11,975 nt of DNA, from contig JAUWJN010000039.1 of the NCBI GenBank assembly GCA_030607655.1, positions 1 to 11,975 on the forward strand, written 5' to 3'. The DNA comes from a bacterium (lineage in GTDB: Bacteria > Armatimonadota > Zipacnadia > Zipacnadales > Zipacnadaceae). The notes beneath the pieces are model-generated. The model did no database searches. It was not told the DNA's origin and saw only the letters and a list, made by a program, of their open reading frames with translations. Below are positions 1 through 6,392 of the stretch, piece by piece. Position 1 is the first letter of the stretch, and each line of letters starts with the position of its first letter. The position numbers and the translations under genes were made by a program.

Positions 1-1
1 C

Positions 2-520
2 GTGCAGCGGATCGGCCTACGGGCGGATATTGCGCCAATTATCGTATTCCTGGCTGGTTCGCTAGCCGCAGGACTGCTCGTTAACACGGTATTTCCGGTG
101 AATTATCGGGTGCCGACTCAACCTGCGTACGATATTGAGGCGCACAACGTTGAGCCTTCTGGCGACTACATCTGTCCCGAGTGCGTTCAGATGCTGATCA
201 AGTACGGTGGAGCCGTGCTAGTTGATGTGCGCGGGCCGGTAAGTTTCAGCCAGGAGCATATTGCCGGCGCCATCAATATCCCGTATCGCGAATTGTTCGA
301 CGACGCACATCTCCAGTATGTTAGTGAAGTAACCTCAAAGGGCCTTATGATTTTCTACTGCGGTGCGGCTTGTGGCCTATCCAAACGTACCGTTGCACAC
401 CTACGGGAGCTGGGATACGAGAACATAGTAGCTGTGCCTGGGTCTATATCAGAGTGGAAGCAAGCGGGGCTGGCCACTGAGCGAGGGGCAGGGAAGAGCC
501 GCTCCGTTATCCCCCGGTGA
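2..520 (+). CDS. Membrane-anchored rhodanese-like protein
   Basis: A 172-residue protein with one N-terminal membrane segment (about residues 11-32), then a periplasmic or extracytoplasmic rhodanese domain (about 55-158). The domain shows the LVDVRGP strand-loop (73-79), HIAGAINIP (87-94), the active-site loop beginning with Cys120 in FYCGAACGLSKR (118-129), and the closing GYENIVAVPGSISEWKQAG. Rhodaneses transfer sulfane sulfur through a cysteine persulfide, and single-domain versions often handle sulfur or redox relay. A second loop cysteine (Cys124) and a CPEC pair (58-61) give it more thiols than usual. It begins with GTG one base from the window edge. The anchor-plus-rhodanese layout looks complete, but the ribosome site is outside the window, so an upstream start cannot be excluded. 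Its TGA overlaps the ATG of the next gene, so the two are probably translated together. Rhodanese assignment is firm; the substrate is unknown. Confidence 0.85.
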   Translation: MQRIGLRADIAPIIVFLAGSLAAGLLVNTVFPVNYRVPTQPAYDIEAHNVEPSGDYICPECVQMLIKYGGAVLVDVRGPVSFSQEHIAGAINIPYRELFDDAHLQYVSEVTSKGLMIFYCGAACGLSKRTVAHLRELGYENIVAVPGSISEWKQAGLATERGAGKSRSVIPR

Positions 521-1032
521 TGAAGATGTCAAAAATGCTTATCGGTTTCAGAAAAATCCTTCGAGCCCAGTGGACTCTACTAATTTTGCGTATCGCCGTC
601 GGATTGGTGTTTGTCATCGCCAGTATAGACAAGCTAGACCATCCCGACCGGTTTACGGAAATTATTATGGACTATCAAATCGTCCCCTGGTCCACGGCGC
701 TTATAATGGCCATCTGGCTGCCGTGGCTGGAGCTAATCGTGGGGACCATACTCATCCTCGGTGTCTGGGTACGGGCGAGTGCGCTGTTGTTGGCCGGCCT
801 CACTGCGCTCTTTGTTCTGGCCCTCAGCTCGGCCCTGATCCGAGGTATTGACCTCGCCTGTGGGTGCTTCTCGGTCTCGGAACTCACCCAGGCACGAACC
901 TGGTCGTCTTTATGGCAAGAGAGTATCCTGTTGTTGGGGTGTATATGGCTGTGGGTGGGTCACTGGCCAGGTGCAGGGGTAGAGTCGTCAGGGATCAGTA
1001 ATACGCTGGGTAATGAGGGAGCTAACAAGTAA
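520..1032 (+). CDS. MauE/DoxX-family redox-associated membrane protein
   Basis: About 170 residues with four predicted membrane helices (roughly residues 20-37, 61-83, 87-109 and 132-149). The first helix is followed by SIDKLDHPDRF, the usual DoxX/MauE signature. A Cys-x-Cys pair in LACGCFS follows helix 3, as in MauE-type proteins. MauE was named for methylamine dehydrogenase maturation. Relatives paired with rhodanese or thioredoxin-like proteins are thought to pass reducing equivalents across the membrane, in the manner of DsbB or VKOR. That role is inferred here. The start is set at the ATG that overlaps the TGA of the rhodanese gene (TGATG); a GTG one codon upstream and an ATG two codons downstream are alternatives. 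The tail after helix 4 is short and hydrophilic. The gene converges on rpoD with 14 bases between stop codons, and no clear terminator is visible there. Confidence 0.8.
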   Translation: MKMSKMLIGFRKILRAQWTLLILRIAVGLVFVIASIDKLDHPDRFTEIIMDYQIVPWSTALIMAIWLPWLELIVGTILILGVWVRASALLLAGLTALFVLALSSALIRGIDLACGCFSVSELTQARTWSSLWQESILLLGCIWLWVGHWPGAGVESSGISNTLGNEGANK

Positions 1033-1046
1033 CGGGCCAGTGCAGG

Positions 1047-3137
1047 TTATGATTTCAGATAGTCGCGCAGCTTTTTAGTGCGGCGGGGCCGGCGCAGTTT
1101 TCTTAGTGCTTTAGATTCGATTTGCCGGATACGCTCGCGGGTAACGTCAAAGATGTGCCCGACCTCCTCCAGCGTACGCGGATAGCCGTCCTCTAGCCCA
1201 AAGCGTAACCTGAGCACCTCGCGTTCCCGTTCACTAAGGCTGTCATCCAGTACGCGGTTAAGCTGCTCGCGCAAGACCAGATTTGAGGCTAGGCTGATAG
1301 GCGTCTCCTCTTCTTCATCAGGGACAAAGTCCCCCAGGTAGCTATCTTCCTCCTCGCCGACCGGCGCCTCCAGCGAGAGCGGCTCAGGGGCGATGCGTTT
1401 CACCTCCGCGACCCTTTCGGCGGACATATCCATCTCCGTGGCCACTTCGTTGAGGCTGGGCTCACGGCCAAGCTGTTGCAGAAGTATCCGCGAGGTCTTG
1501 ACTAACTTGTTAATGGTCTCCACCATATGGACCGGAATGCGAATAATGCGGCTTTGGTCGGCCAGAGCCCGCGAGATAGCCTGGCGAATCCACCACGTAG
1601 CATAAGTGCTGAATTTGAAGCCCTTGCGATGATCAAATTTCTCTACGGCGCGCATCAGTCCTACATTGCCTTCCTGGATAAGGTCCAGGAAGCTCATTGA
1701 CGAGCGGCCGACATACTTTCGAGCAATACTTACCACCAGTCGCATGTTGGCCTCCGCCAGGGCGGATACGGCCTCTTCGTCTCTGAGCTTCATACAACTG
1801 AGATCCACACTACCCGGGTCTAATAGGGAAGTAAAAGAGGCTTGGATAGGGCCGCGCAGACCAGCGCCCTCTGCCTCGGCGGGCGGAATAGTAACTTCAA
1901 CCTGCATCGGAGTGTGATGCGCTGTCGTAGTAAAGTCCACGCTAACCGGTTCCGGGAACGGATGGCCAGCGCTTCCCACGATACCATCTTCCCCGGCCTC
2001 CAGGGTCAGGGTATAGGTCATCTCCGTGATCAAGGGACGTTTGGGATGGAACCGGATCTGGCGACGTTCCGCATTATAATAGACCTTCCCGGATAATAGA
2101 TTATTCATAGCATCGCGTAGCCTGACAGTCTTAGAGTTGACGGTCTGCGCCTGGAGCTGACGGTCTAGGGTAACTATAACAGGTGCGGCAATGCTAACGC
2201 CCGTGGCCTCCGGGGAAGGTTTTATCGCCACTAGGCGAGGAGCAGCCTTTTGATAAGTGGTTTCGAAGTGAAACTTGTAATCATCAGACAAAGGTTGGCC
2301 GTCCTCAGCCTTAATGCCCTTCTCGCCTCCTCGTACTATGACGGCGAACTTATTGCGATGGCGCAGCGGCCGTTGGGGAGTGAACACTAATCGCCAGGGC
2401 GCAGGACCTACCTTGACCTTCCCCGCAGCCCGCCGACCTTTAGCATCGGTAACCTCTATCTTCGCCGCCGTTACTGACGCGGTATCTAAGGCATCATTAA
2501 AGTTGATAATTATCGGGGAGTTGACCTCTACCTGCTGCTCGCGGCGCGCCGGCAAAGTCTCGAGTATCTGCAGCGGCCCCGACGCCGACCGGGTCCGGAA
2601 AGACCAGATATGGTCATCGGCAAGCGGCTTGCCGGCAATGTCATACAAGCCGTCGTCCCCATCGCGTAAGATTACCGTGTAAAGGGTATCAGGTTCTAAT
2701 CGCTCGTGGGAGTGAAACCAGAGGCAGTTGTGCCCCCGATCGTAAGTGATTTCACCATTGCCTTTTCGGACGCGACGCGCTAACTCAACCTCCTCATCAC
2801 GAGTAAGGAGGGGCACTCGACCGATACCATGCAGATACATCCGCACCGAATCATCAACGGGTATGGTATCGGCTTCCGCGAGTTTGTCAGCCAGTTCGCC
2901 TTGGATGTATTCCAAGGCCGACTCTTTATCCTCGGCGATGTGAACACCGGCGCCATTAAGCAGTTGGTAAACCTCATCAAGGTCGGAAGTGTCTAGCGTG
3001 TCACATTCGCCCAAGGCTTTCTGGACATCATCATAGGTCAGGTAGCCTTGCTGGCGTCCCTTGGTTAATAGGCCTTGTACTTCCTCAATATCTTGCACCT
3101 GAGGCTGTTCGTCTTCAGCCTGTTCGTCCTCACCCAA
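1047..3137 (-). CDS. rpoD: Primary sigma factor RpoD interrupted by Ig-like domains
   Basis: Housekeeping sigma-70, the promoter-recognition subunit of RNA polymerase. Order in 696 residues: acidic N-terminus and region 1.1 (about 15-68); region 1.2 (95-125, DDSVRMYLHGIGRVPLLT, EEVELARRV); a foreign block (about 127-452); region 2 (453-528, with SFLDLIQEGNVGL and FKFSTYATWWIRQAISRA); region 3 (530-615, including DSYLGDFVPDEEEE of the finger); region 4 (617-696, with REREVLRLRFGLEDG and the helix-turn-helix VTRERIRQIESKALRKL). Without the block the protein would be about 370 residues, normal for a sigma factor with no non-conserved region. The -10 and -35 reading residues look canonical, so promoter specificity should be ordinary. 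The start is TTG, directly after an in-frame TAG, with AAGGGAG ten bases upstream inside the end of dnaG; the gap to dnaG is six bases. The reading frame is open through both junctions, so this is not simply a broken gene. Confidence 0.93.
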   Translation of the reverse strand: MGEDEQAEDEQPQVQDIEEVQGLLTKGRQQGYLTYDDVQKALGECDTLDTSDLDEVYQLLNGAGVHIAEDKESALEYIQGELADKLAEADTIPVDDSVRMYLHGIGRVPLLTRDEEVELARRVRKGNGEITYDRGHNCLWFHSHERLEPDTLYTVILRDGDDGLYDIAGKPLADDHIWSFRTRSASGPLQILETLPARREQQVEVNSPIIINFNDALDTASVTAAKIEVTDAKGRRAAGKVKVGPAPWRLVFTPQRPLRHRNKFAVIVRGGEKGIKAEDGQPLSDDYKFHFETTYQKAAPRLVAIKPSPEATGVSIAAPVIVTLDRQLQAQTVNSKTVRLRDAMNNLLSGKVYYNAERRQIRFHPKRPLITEMTYTLTLEAGEDGIVGSAGHPFPEPVSVDFTTTAHHTPMQVEVTIPPAEAEGAGLRGPIQASFTSLLDPGSVDLSCMKLRDEEAVSALAEANMRLVVSIARKYVGRSSMSFLDLIQEGNVGLMRAVEKFDHRKGFKFSTYATWWIRQAISRALADQSRIIRIPVHMVETINKLVKTSRILLQQLGREPSLNEVATEMDMSAERVAEVKRIAPEPLSLEAPVGEEEDSYLGDFVPDEEEETPISLASNLVLREQLNRVLDDSLSEREREVLRLRFGLEDGYPRTLEEVGHIFDVTRERIRQIESKALRKLRRPRRTKKLRDYLKS
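1782..2759 (-). other. Inserted block of Big_5-type Ig-like domains within rpoD
   Basis: Residues about 127-452 of RpoD resemble no sigma region. They repeat the pattern of bacterial Ig-like Big_5/SbsA domains: a strand ending in LRD or VTD, a loop, G-x-(V/I)-x-Y, a strand ending in F-x-P or FHS, LxxxTxYTVxL, then DGxxxxxGxPLxDxxxxxFxTT. Four segments can be read: a C-terminal half (127-184), two full domains (about 185-294 and 295-405), and an N-terminal half (about 406-452) that ends in MKLRD and runs straight into sigma DEEAVSAL. No stop, frameshift, signal peptide, intein motif or intron boundary is visible. Such domains usually form stalks in secreted or surface proteins, so a cytoplasmic polymerase subunit is an unexpected host. 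Boundaries are good to a few residues. The family name is from pattern recognition, not a profile search. Confidence 0.82.
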
Positions 3138-3143
3138 CTATAG

Positions 3144-5159
3144 TCAACTCCCTTGGCTATTCTCTTTGCCGTCAGTTTGGTCAGGGGATTGGTTTTTCGG
3201 TGGTGGCACACCGTGGCGCGCCGTAATAGCCCCGCCGGTCTCTACAAAATCGAATTGGCCCTTACCGTGAAACATTTTCGCCAGTCGCAGGAACTCTTGG
3301 TAGTCAGGATGGCCGTGGGTTAGTTGACCCGTTTCTGCCAATTCGGCTATCCGCTGCCGAAGCTTATAAAAATCCTCAATATCCGTCTTGCCACTGTCGG
3401 TGGGCAATAGCTCGGCCGACCGAATTTCGTATTCTTCCTGCAAACCTGCTCCGGCGCGATGCTTACGTAGTTTGGCCGCCGCATCCTTTAACATCTCGTC
3501 ACTAAGGTCGTCGGGCGGCGGAGTTAGTAATAATTCCACAGCCCGGTCGCGGACTCCTCCTTGCTCAGGAAATTCATCCACTAACTGGTGGGGTTCATAT
3601 TCGGCATCGGCCGCCAGGCAGGCGACTATCGCCTGGGCGATATGCCGGTGCTCGGCGCCGGCAAAATCAGCGGGCGCTACTAGGGCAAAAACCCGCCCCG
3701 CCAGCTCGCGGCTCTCCATAGCCGCCGCCAGTAGTTCCTTTTCCAGCTTTTTCCACCACGGCGGCTGCTCAGCATACCGAGCCACCGCGTCGGTTATAAA
3801 GCTGCGATCCCGTGGGGAGCCGGTAGAAACCTTGGGCGCGCCGCTTTTGCGTCCAGAACTCCGGCGTCTGAGTTCCATCTGTAAAGCCCGCTGCATACTT
3901 TCGGTGCGGGCGGGCCGGTCCTGTGCCCACAGGTCGGCGGCACGGGCGATGAACTCATCGCGGCGGGTACGGTCGGAGACATCCTGAAGTACCACCACCG
4001 CCTCTTGGGCCGCCCGGGCCATACCGTCAGCGCCCTTATTACGATACTGGTGGAAGACCATGTCCAGACGATACTCTACCAAGCTCACCGCCTCGCCGGC
4101 CAATTCCTTGAACCGTGCAACCCCATGTTCGCCGACATAATCATCGGGGTCCTGACCTTCGGGCAGCACCAGGATCTTTGCCGCCAAGCCACTACGCTCA
4201 AACAGTTCGATATTGCGCAGTGCCGCCTGCATGCCGGCCGCATCAGCATCGTAACACAATATGACCTCATCCACGTAGCGCCCTAGTAACCGCAAGTGGT
4301 CAGAGGTCATCGCCGTCCCCAAAGTGGCCACCACATTCCTCAGCCCTACCTGGTGCAGAGCAATTACATCGGTATAGCCTTCTACGACCACAGCATATTT
4401 ATCAGCTACCAGTTGCTGGCGGGCCAAGTCCAGCGCATACAGATTGCGCCCCTTATGAAACAACGGGGTGTCGGGCGAATTAAGATATTTGGCTGGTTCG
4501 TCCGGATTCATCGCCCGGCCGCCAAAGCCAATTACCGTGCCGGCGGCGTCAGTAATGGGAAAGATGATTCTATCGCGAAACACGTCATAGTGGGTGCCGC
4601 GCTCGCTCTGTTTGACCAGTCCGGCTTCCTGGGCTATCGGTACACTGAGGCCCTTCGCCGCCAGAAACTTGAGCAAATCATCCCACGCATCAGCCGCATA
4701 ACCAAGATGAAATTCGTTAACCACTTCATCGCCGAAGCCCCGCTTATGCAGATACGCAAGTGCCGCGGCCCCTTGCTTCTGGCCCAGCTTATCGTGGAAA
4801 TGGCCAGCCGCTAATTGTACTGCTCGGCGCAGCAGCTTGCGGTGCTCAGCCTTGGCCTCATCAGCCGGCCCCACTCGCCAGCGCAGGCCGACCCGTTGGG
4901 CCAGCCGCTCGCCCGCTTCCCCAAAGCTTATCCCTTCAATTTGCATCAAAAAGGAGAATACATCGCCGCCCGCCCCGCAGCCAAAGCACTTCCAGAATCC
5001 CGCCGCCGGGTCAACGAAGAACGAGGGTGTCTTTTCCTGATGAAAGGGGCACCGCGCCTTGTAGCGCCGACCGGCCCGTTGCAGAGGAACGTACTGGGAG
5101 ATTACCTCAACAATGTCTACCCGCCGTTTAATTTCATCCTTCACGTCGTCGCGATCCAT
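3144..5159 (-). CDS. dnaG: DNA primase DnaG
   Basis: Synthesises the RNA primers for leading-strand and Okazaki-fragment replication and is recruited by the replicative helicase. The 671 residues hold an N-terminal CHC2 zinc-binding domain (Cys37, His40, Cys58, Cys61 in CPFH and CFGC), the primase core (RDRIIFPI at 195-202, IGFGGRAM at 210-217), and a TOPRIM domain with EGYTD (260-264), DADAAG (304-309) and DPDD (337-340) for Mg2+ and catalysis. A C-terminal helical helicase-interaction region follows (about 450-590), headed by KLEKELLAAAME. The protein is longer than the E. coli (581) or B. subtilis (about 603) enzyme; a hydrophilic tail of roughly 60 residues ends the chain. The ATG is the first start after an in-frame TAA four codons upstream, and the ribosome site next to it is poor. 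rpoD follows after six bases, as in the macromolecular-synthesis operon; rpsU is not adjacent. Confidence 0.95.
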   Translation of the reverse strand: MDRDDVKDEIKRRVDIVEVISQYVPLQRAGRRYKARCPFHQEKTPSFFVDPAAGFWKCFGCGAGGDVFSFLMQIEGISFGEAGERLAQRVGLRWRVGPADEAKAEHRKLLRRAVQLAAGHFHDKLGQKQGAAALAYLHKRGFGDEVVNEFHLGYAADAWDDLLKFLAAKGLSVPIAQEAGLVKQSERGTHYDVFRDRIIFPITDAAGTVIGFGGRAMNPDEPAKYLNSPDTPLFHKGRNLYALDLARQQLVADKYAVVVEGYTDVIALHQVGLRNVVATLGTAMTSDHLRLLGRYVDEVILCYDADAAGMQAALRNIELFERSGLAAKILVLPEGQDPDDYVGEHGVARFKELAGEAVSLVEYRLDMVFHQYRNKGADGMARAAQEAVVVLQDVSDRTRRDEFIARAADLWAQDRPARTESMQRALQMELRRRSSGRKSGAPKVSTGSPRDRSFITDAVARYAEQPPWWKKLEKELLAAAMESRELAGRVFALVAPADFAGAEHRHIAQAIVACLAADAEYEPHQLVDEFPEQGGVRDRAVELLLTPPPDDLSDEMLKDAAAKLRKHRAGAGLQEEYEIRSAELLPTDSGKTDIEDFYKLRQRIAELAETGQLTHGHPDYQEFLRLAKMFHGKGQFDFVETGGAITARHGVPPPKNQSPDQTDGKENSQGS
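3148..3154 (-). promoter_or_regulatory. Ribosome binding site of rpoD inside the dnaG end
   Basis: On the - strand this reads AAGGGAG, ten bases before the TTG start of rpoD and within the last sense codons of dnaG. An in-frame TAG immediately precedes the TTG, so no earlier rpoD start is possible in this frame. The site decides the start and implies translational coupling of dnaG and rpoD. Confidence 0.7.
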
Positions 5160-5171
5160 AACCGCTACTTC

Positions 5172-5240
5172 TTATTGGTGATGAGTTTGACGAATTATCC
5201 TAAATCCAAGTTCTCCACGCACGGCAAAGAATCCTCCTTT
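5172..5240 (-). promoter_or_regulatory. dnaG leader: strong ribosome site and 16-codon ORF
   Basis: On the - strand an AAAGGAGG motif (5240-5233), the best Shine-Dalgarno match near dnaG, is followed ten bases later by GTG (5222-5220). That opens a 16-codon frame ending in TAA (5174-5172), 12 bases before the dnaG ATG and in the same frame. A TTG five bases after the motif opens a 10-codon alternative frame. The dnaG ATG itself has little ribosome site, so reinitiation after a leader peptide is plausible. The peptide itself resembles nothing I recognise, and it may not be translated. Confidence 0.4.
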
Positions 5241-5304
5241 CTACGGCAGACAACCGCAGATAACGACAGAGAACACCAGACAACGACAGCAAACGGCGGA
5301 CAAC
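5241..5304. repeat. Degenerate 10-bp tandem repeat upstream of dnaG
   Basis: Six consecutive decamers in exact 10-base register on the + strand: ctacggcaga, caaccgcaga, taacgacaga, gaacaccaga, caacgacagc, aaacggcgga, then a partial caac. The consensus is close to caacgacaga, with the final CAGA most constant. The period matches one helical turn, so all copies lie on one DNA face. They sit about 80-145 bases before dnaG, between its ribosome-site leader and the terminator of the neighbouring gene, where a dnaG-rpoD promoter would be expected. A perfect ten-base palindrome, ACAATATTGT, overlaps the upstream end (5303-5312). An array of operator sites or a slipped simple repeat would both fit. 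Confidence 0.65.
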
Positions 5305-5341
5305 AATATTGTGGGGGACGCGCTTTTGGGTCTATTAAACG

Positions 5342-5371
5342 AGGGCGGCCTCGCCGCAGCGAGGCCGCCCT
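5342..5371 (-). terminator. Intrinsic terminator of the secreted orphan gene
   Basis: A perfect 12-bp GC-rich inverted repeat, AGGGCGGCCTCG (5342-5353) and its complement (5360-5371), with a 6-base loop. It lies 29 bases past the stop of the - strand gene at 5401. On the - strand the stem is followed by CGTTTAAT, a short rather than perfect T tract. In the + direction no T tract follows. It would insulate dnaG-rpoD from transcription of the upstream gene. Confidence 0.75.
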
Positions 5372-5400
5372 TACCAGTCTGAGATGGGTGATAAAGCAGC

Positions 5401-6264
5401 TTAATCCCAGATGTGTATTCGGGTAACCATCATATCGTGCAAAGTAAAGGCAATATTGTTATCTTCGGTGTAGCGCAGCATTACGTCGCGGGAAAATACG
5501 CGACTGGTGCCGCCGAATGATACCGTGAGCGAGCCGGTACCAGGCGTAGCTGCGCCGGGCCCGCTATATGAAAAGGTAAGCGACTCATCAGGCCAACCAT
5601 AGCGGTACAATACTTGTTGGAAGCGGTCGCCCAGCTTGATGAACTTGTGGGGCTGCCACAGATGAGTGCGGGCGTAGTCACAGCTTTCGGCGGCAACAGC
5701 GATGACCTGGATATAGCCGTCGCGGTCCAGAACAAAGCCGAGCACCACCGGCCCCCGCTGATATAGCCATTCCACCTCGCGCGACTTAATCTCCACCCAA
5801 ACCGGCAAGGCCCAGATAGGAAAAACTCCACCGGCGGCCCCCGCAGTCGCCCCTGGTACTCCCGCCCCTCCACCTCCGGGCATTGCGCCGGGGCCGCCCG
5901 GTCCCATCCCCGGCGGAGCCATAGCCCCGCCTGGTGGCCCAGCAGCCATGGGGCCCATTAGTGGCGAGGGCATTCCCGGCATTCCTCCCATCCCCGGCAT
6001 GCCCCCCATTCCGGGCATACCCGCCATACCTGGTGCTGCCGCACCAGCTCCGGGAGCGGCCGCCGCGCCGGCAAACTCCGGCCCCTCGCCGACCACCACA
6101 CCGTCGGGCTGACCGTAAACATCCAGCAGGTCAATCGCGTGTTGGCCCAGGCGCATCCCCGCTAACTGCACCTCACGAGCCCAGAGAGTGTCACTGCTGG
6201 CAACTATTAGTATAAGAAGTCCGGTTAGCAACAATGTATTCTTCACGCAGACGTTCCTTTGCAT
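5401..6264 (-). CDS. Secreted orphan protein with Gly/Pro/Met-rich linker
   Basis: 287 residues, not a family I can name. It has a signal peptide (about 1-29, hydrophobic 10-22, ending near LWAREV). Then MRLGQHAIDLLDVYGQPD (37-54), a low-complexity stretch of about 83 residues rich in Gly, Ala, Pro and Met with a repeated GMPGMG unit (64-146), and a beta-rich domain (147-287). That domain includes GFVLDRDGYIQVIAV (176-190) and IKLGDRFQQVLYRYGWPD (209-226). The last segment matches the first one as LG-x5-(L/V)L-x2-YG-x-PD, so the protein has two copies of a small motif reminiscent of SmpA/OmlA-type lipoprotein motifs, with the linker between them. ATG start preceded by AGGGAG ten bases upstream. 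It has its own promoter and terminator. An exported envelope role is inferred from the signal peptide only. Confidence 0.75.
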   Translation of the reverse strand: MQRNVCVKNTLLLTGLLILIVASSDTLWAREVQLAGMRLGQHAIDLLDVYGQPDGVVVGEGPEFAGAAAAPGAGAAAPGMAGMPGMGGMPGMGGMPGMPSPLMGPMAAGPPGGAMAPPGMGPGGPGAMPGGGGAGVPGATAGAAGGVFPIWALPVWVEIKSREVEWLYQRGPVVLGFVLDRDGYIQVIAVAAESCDYARTHLWQPHKFIKLGDRFQQVLYRYGWPDESLTFSYSGPGAATPGTGSLTVSFGGTSRVFSRDVMLRYTEDNNIAFTLHDMMVTRIHIWD

Positions 6265-6355
6265 CGCGGCTGGTCTCCCTTCAGCATTAACTAATTCTGC
6301 ATCGGTGGTAGGGCATAAGTTGCTATGTTCTATTATTCTGCAGCCGTGCTAGTAT

Positions 6356-6392
6356 AGTATAACATATTATTAGCATATTTTTCAAGTGTCAA
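6356..6392 (-). promoter_or_regulatory. Sigma-70-type promoter of the secreted orphan gene
   Basis: Two overlapping options on the - strand. A perfect -35 TTGACA (6392-6387) lies 17 bases from TAATAT (6369-6364). TTGAAA (6385-6380) lies 18 bases from TATACT (6361-6356). Either gives a 5' leader of about 90 bases before the ATG at 6264. The region is markedly A/T-rich compared with its surroundings. The TTGACA overlaps the stop codon of the upstream isomerase gene, so the two genes can be transcribed separately. Confidence 0.65.

Noticed and set aside
2715..2745. His-Asn-Cys (HNC) in the first half Ig domain, like an intein C-terminal splice junction
   Set aside because: An intein would have to lie upstream of it, but that sequence is sigma regions 1.1-1.2 with no intein blocks; the residues sit in an ordinary Ig-like strand.
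1782..2759. Insert in rpoD as an assembly chimera
   Set aside because: Two independent junctions both keep frame, no stop occurs over about 980 bases, and the insert is a whole number of repeats with matching break points. Read data could still overturn this, so it is kept as a check rather than a conclusion.
3388..3987. Long + strand open frame opposite dnaG
   Set aside because: Antisense shadow of a well-conserved primase; Ser/Ala/Arg-rich and without recognisable domains. The same holds for the + strand frame at 4815-5426.
5241..5304. Decamer array as a CRISPR
   Set aside because: Units are 10 bases and directly tandem, with no spacers and no cas genes.
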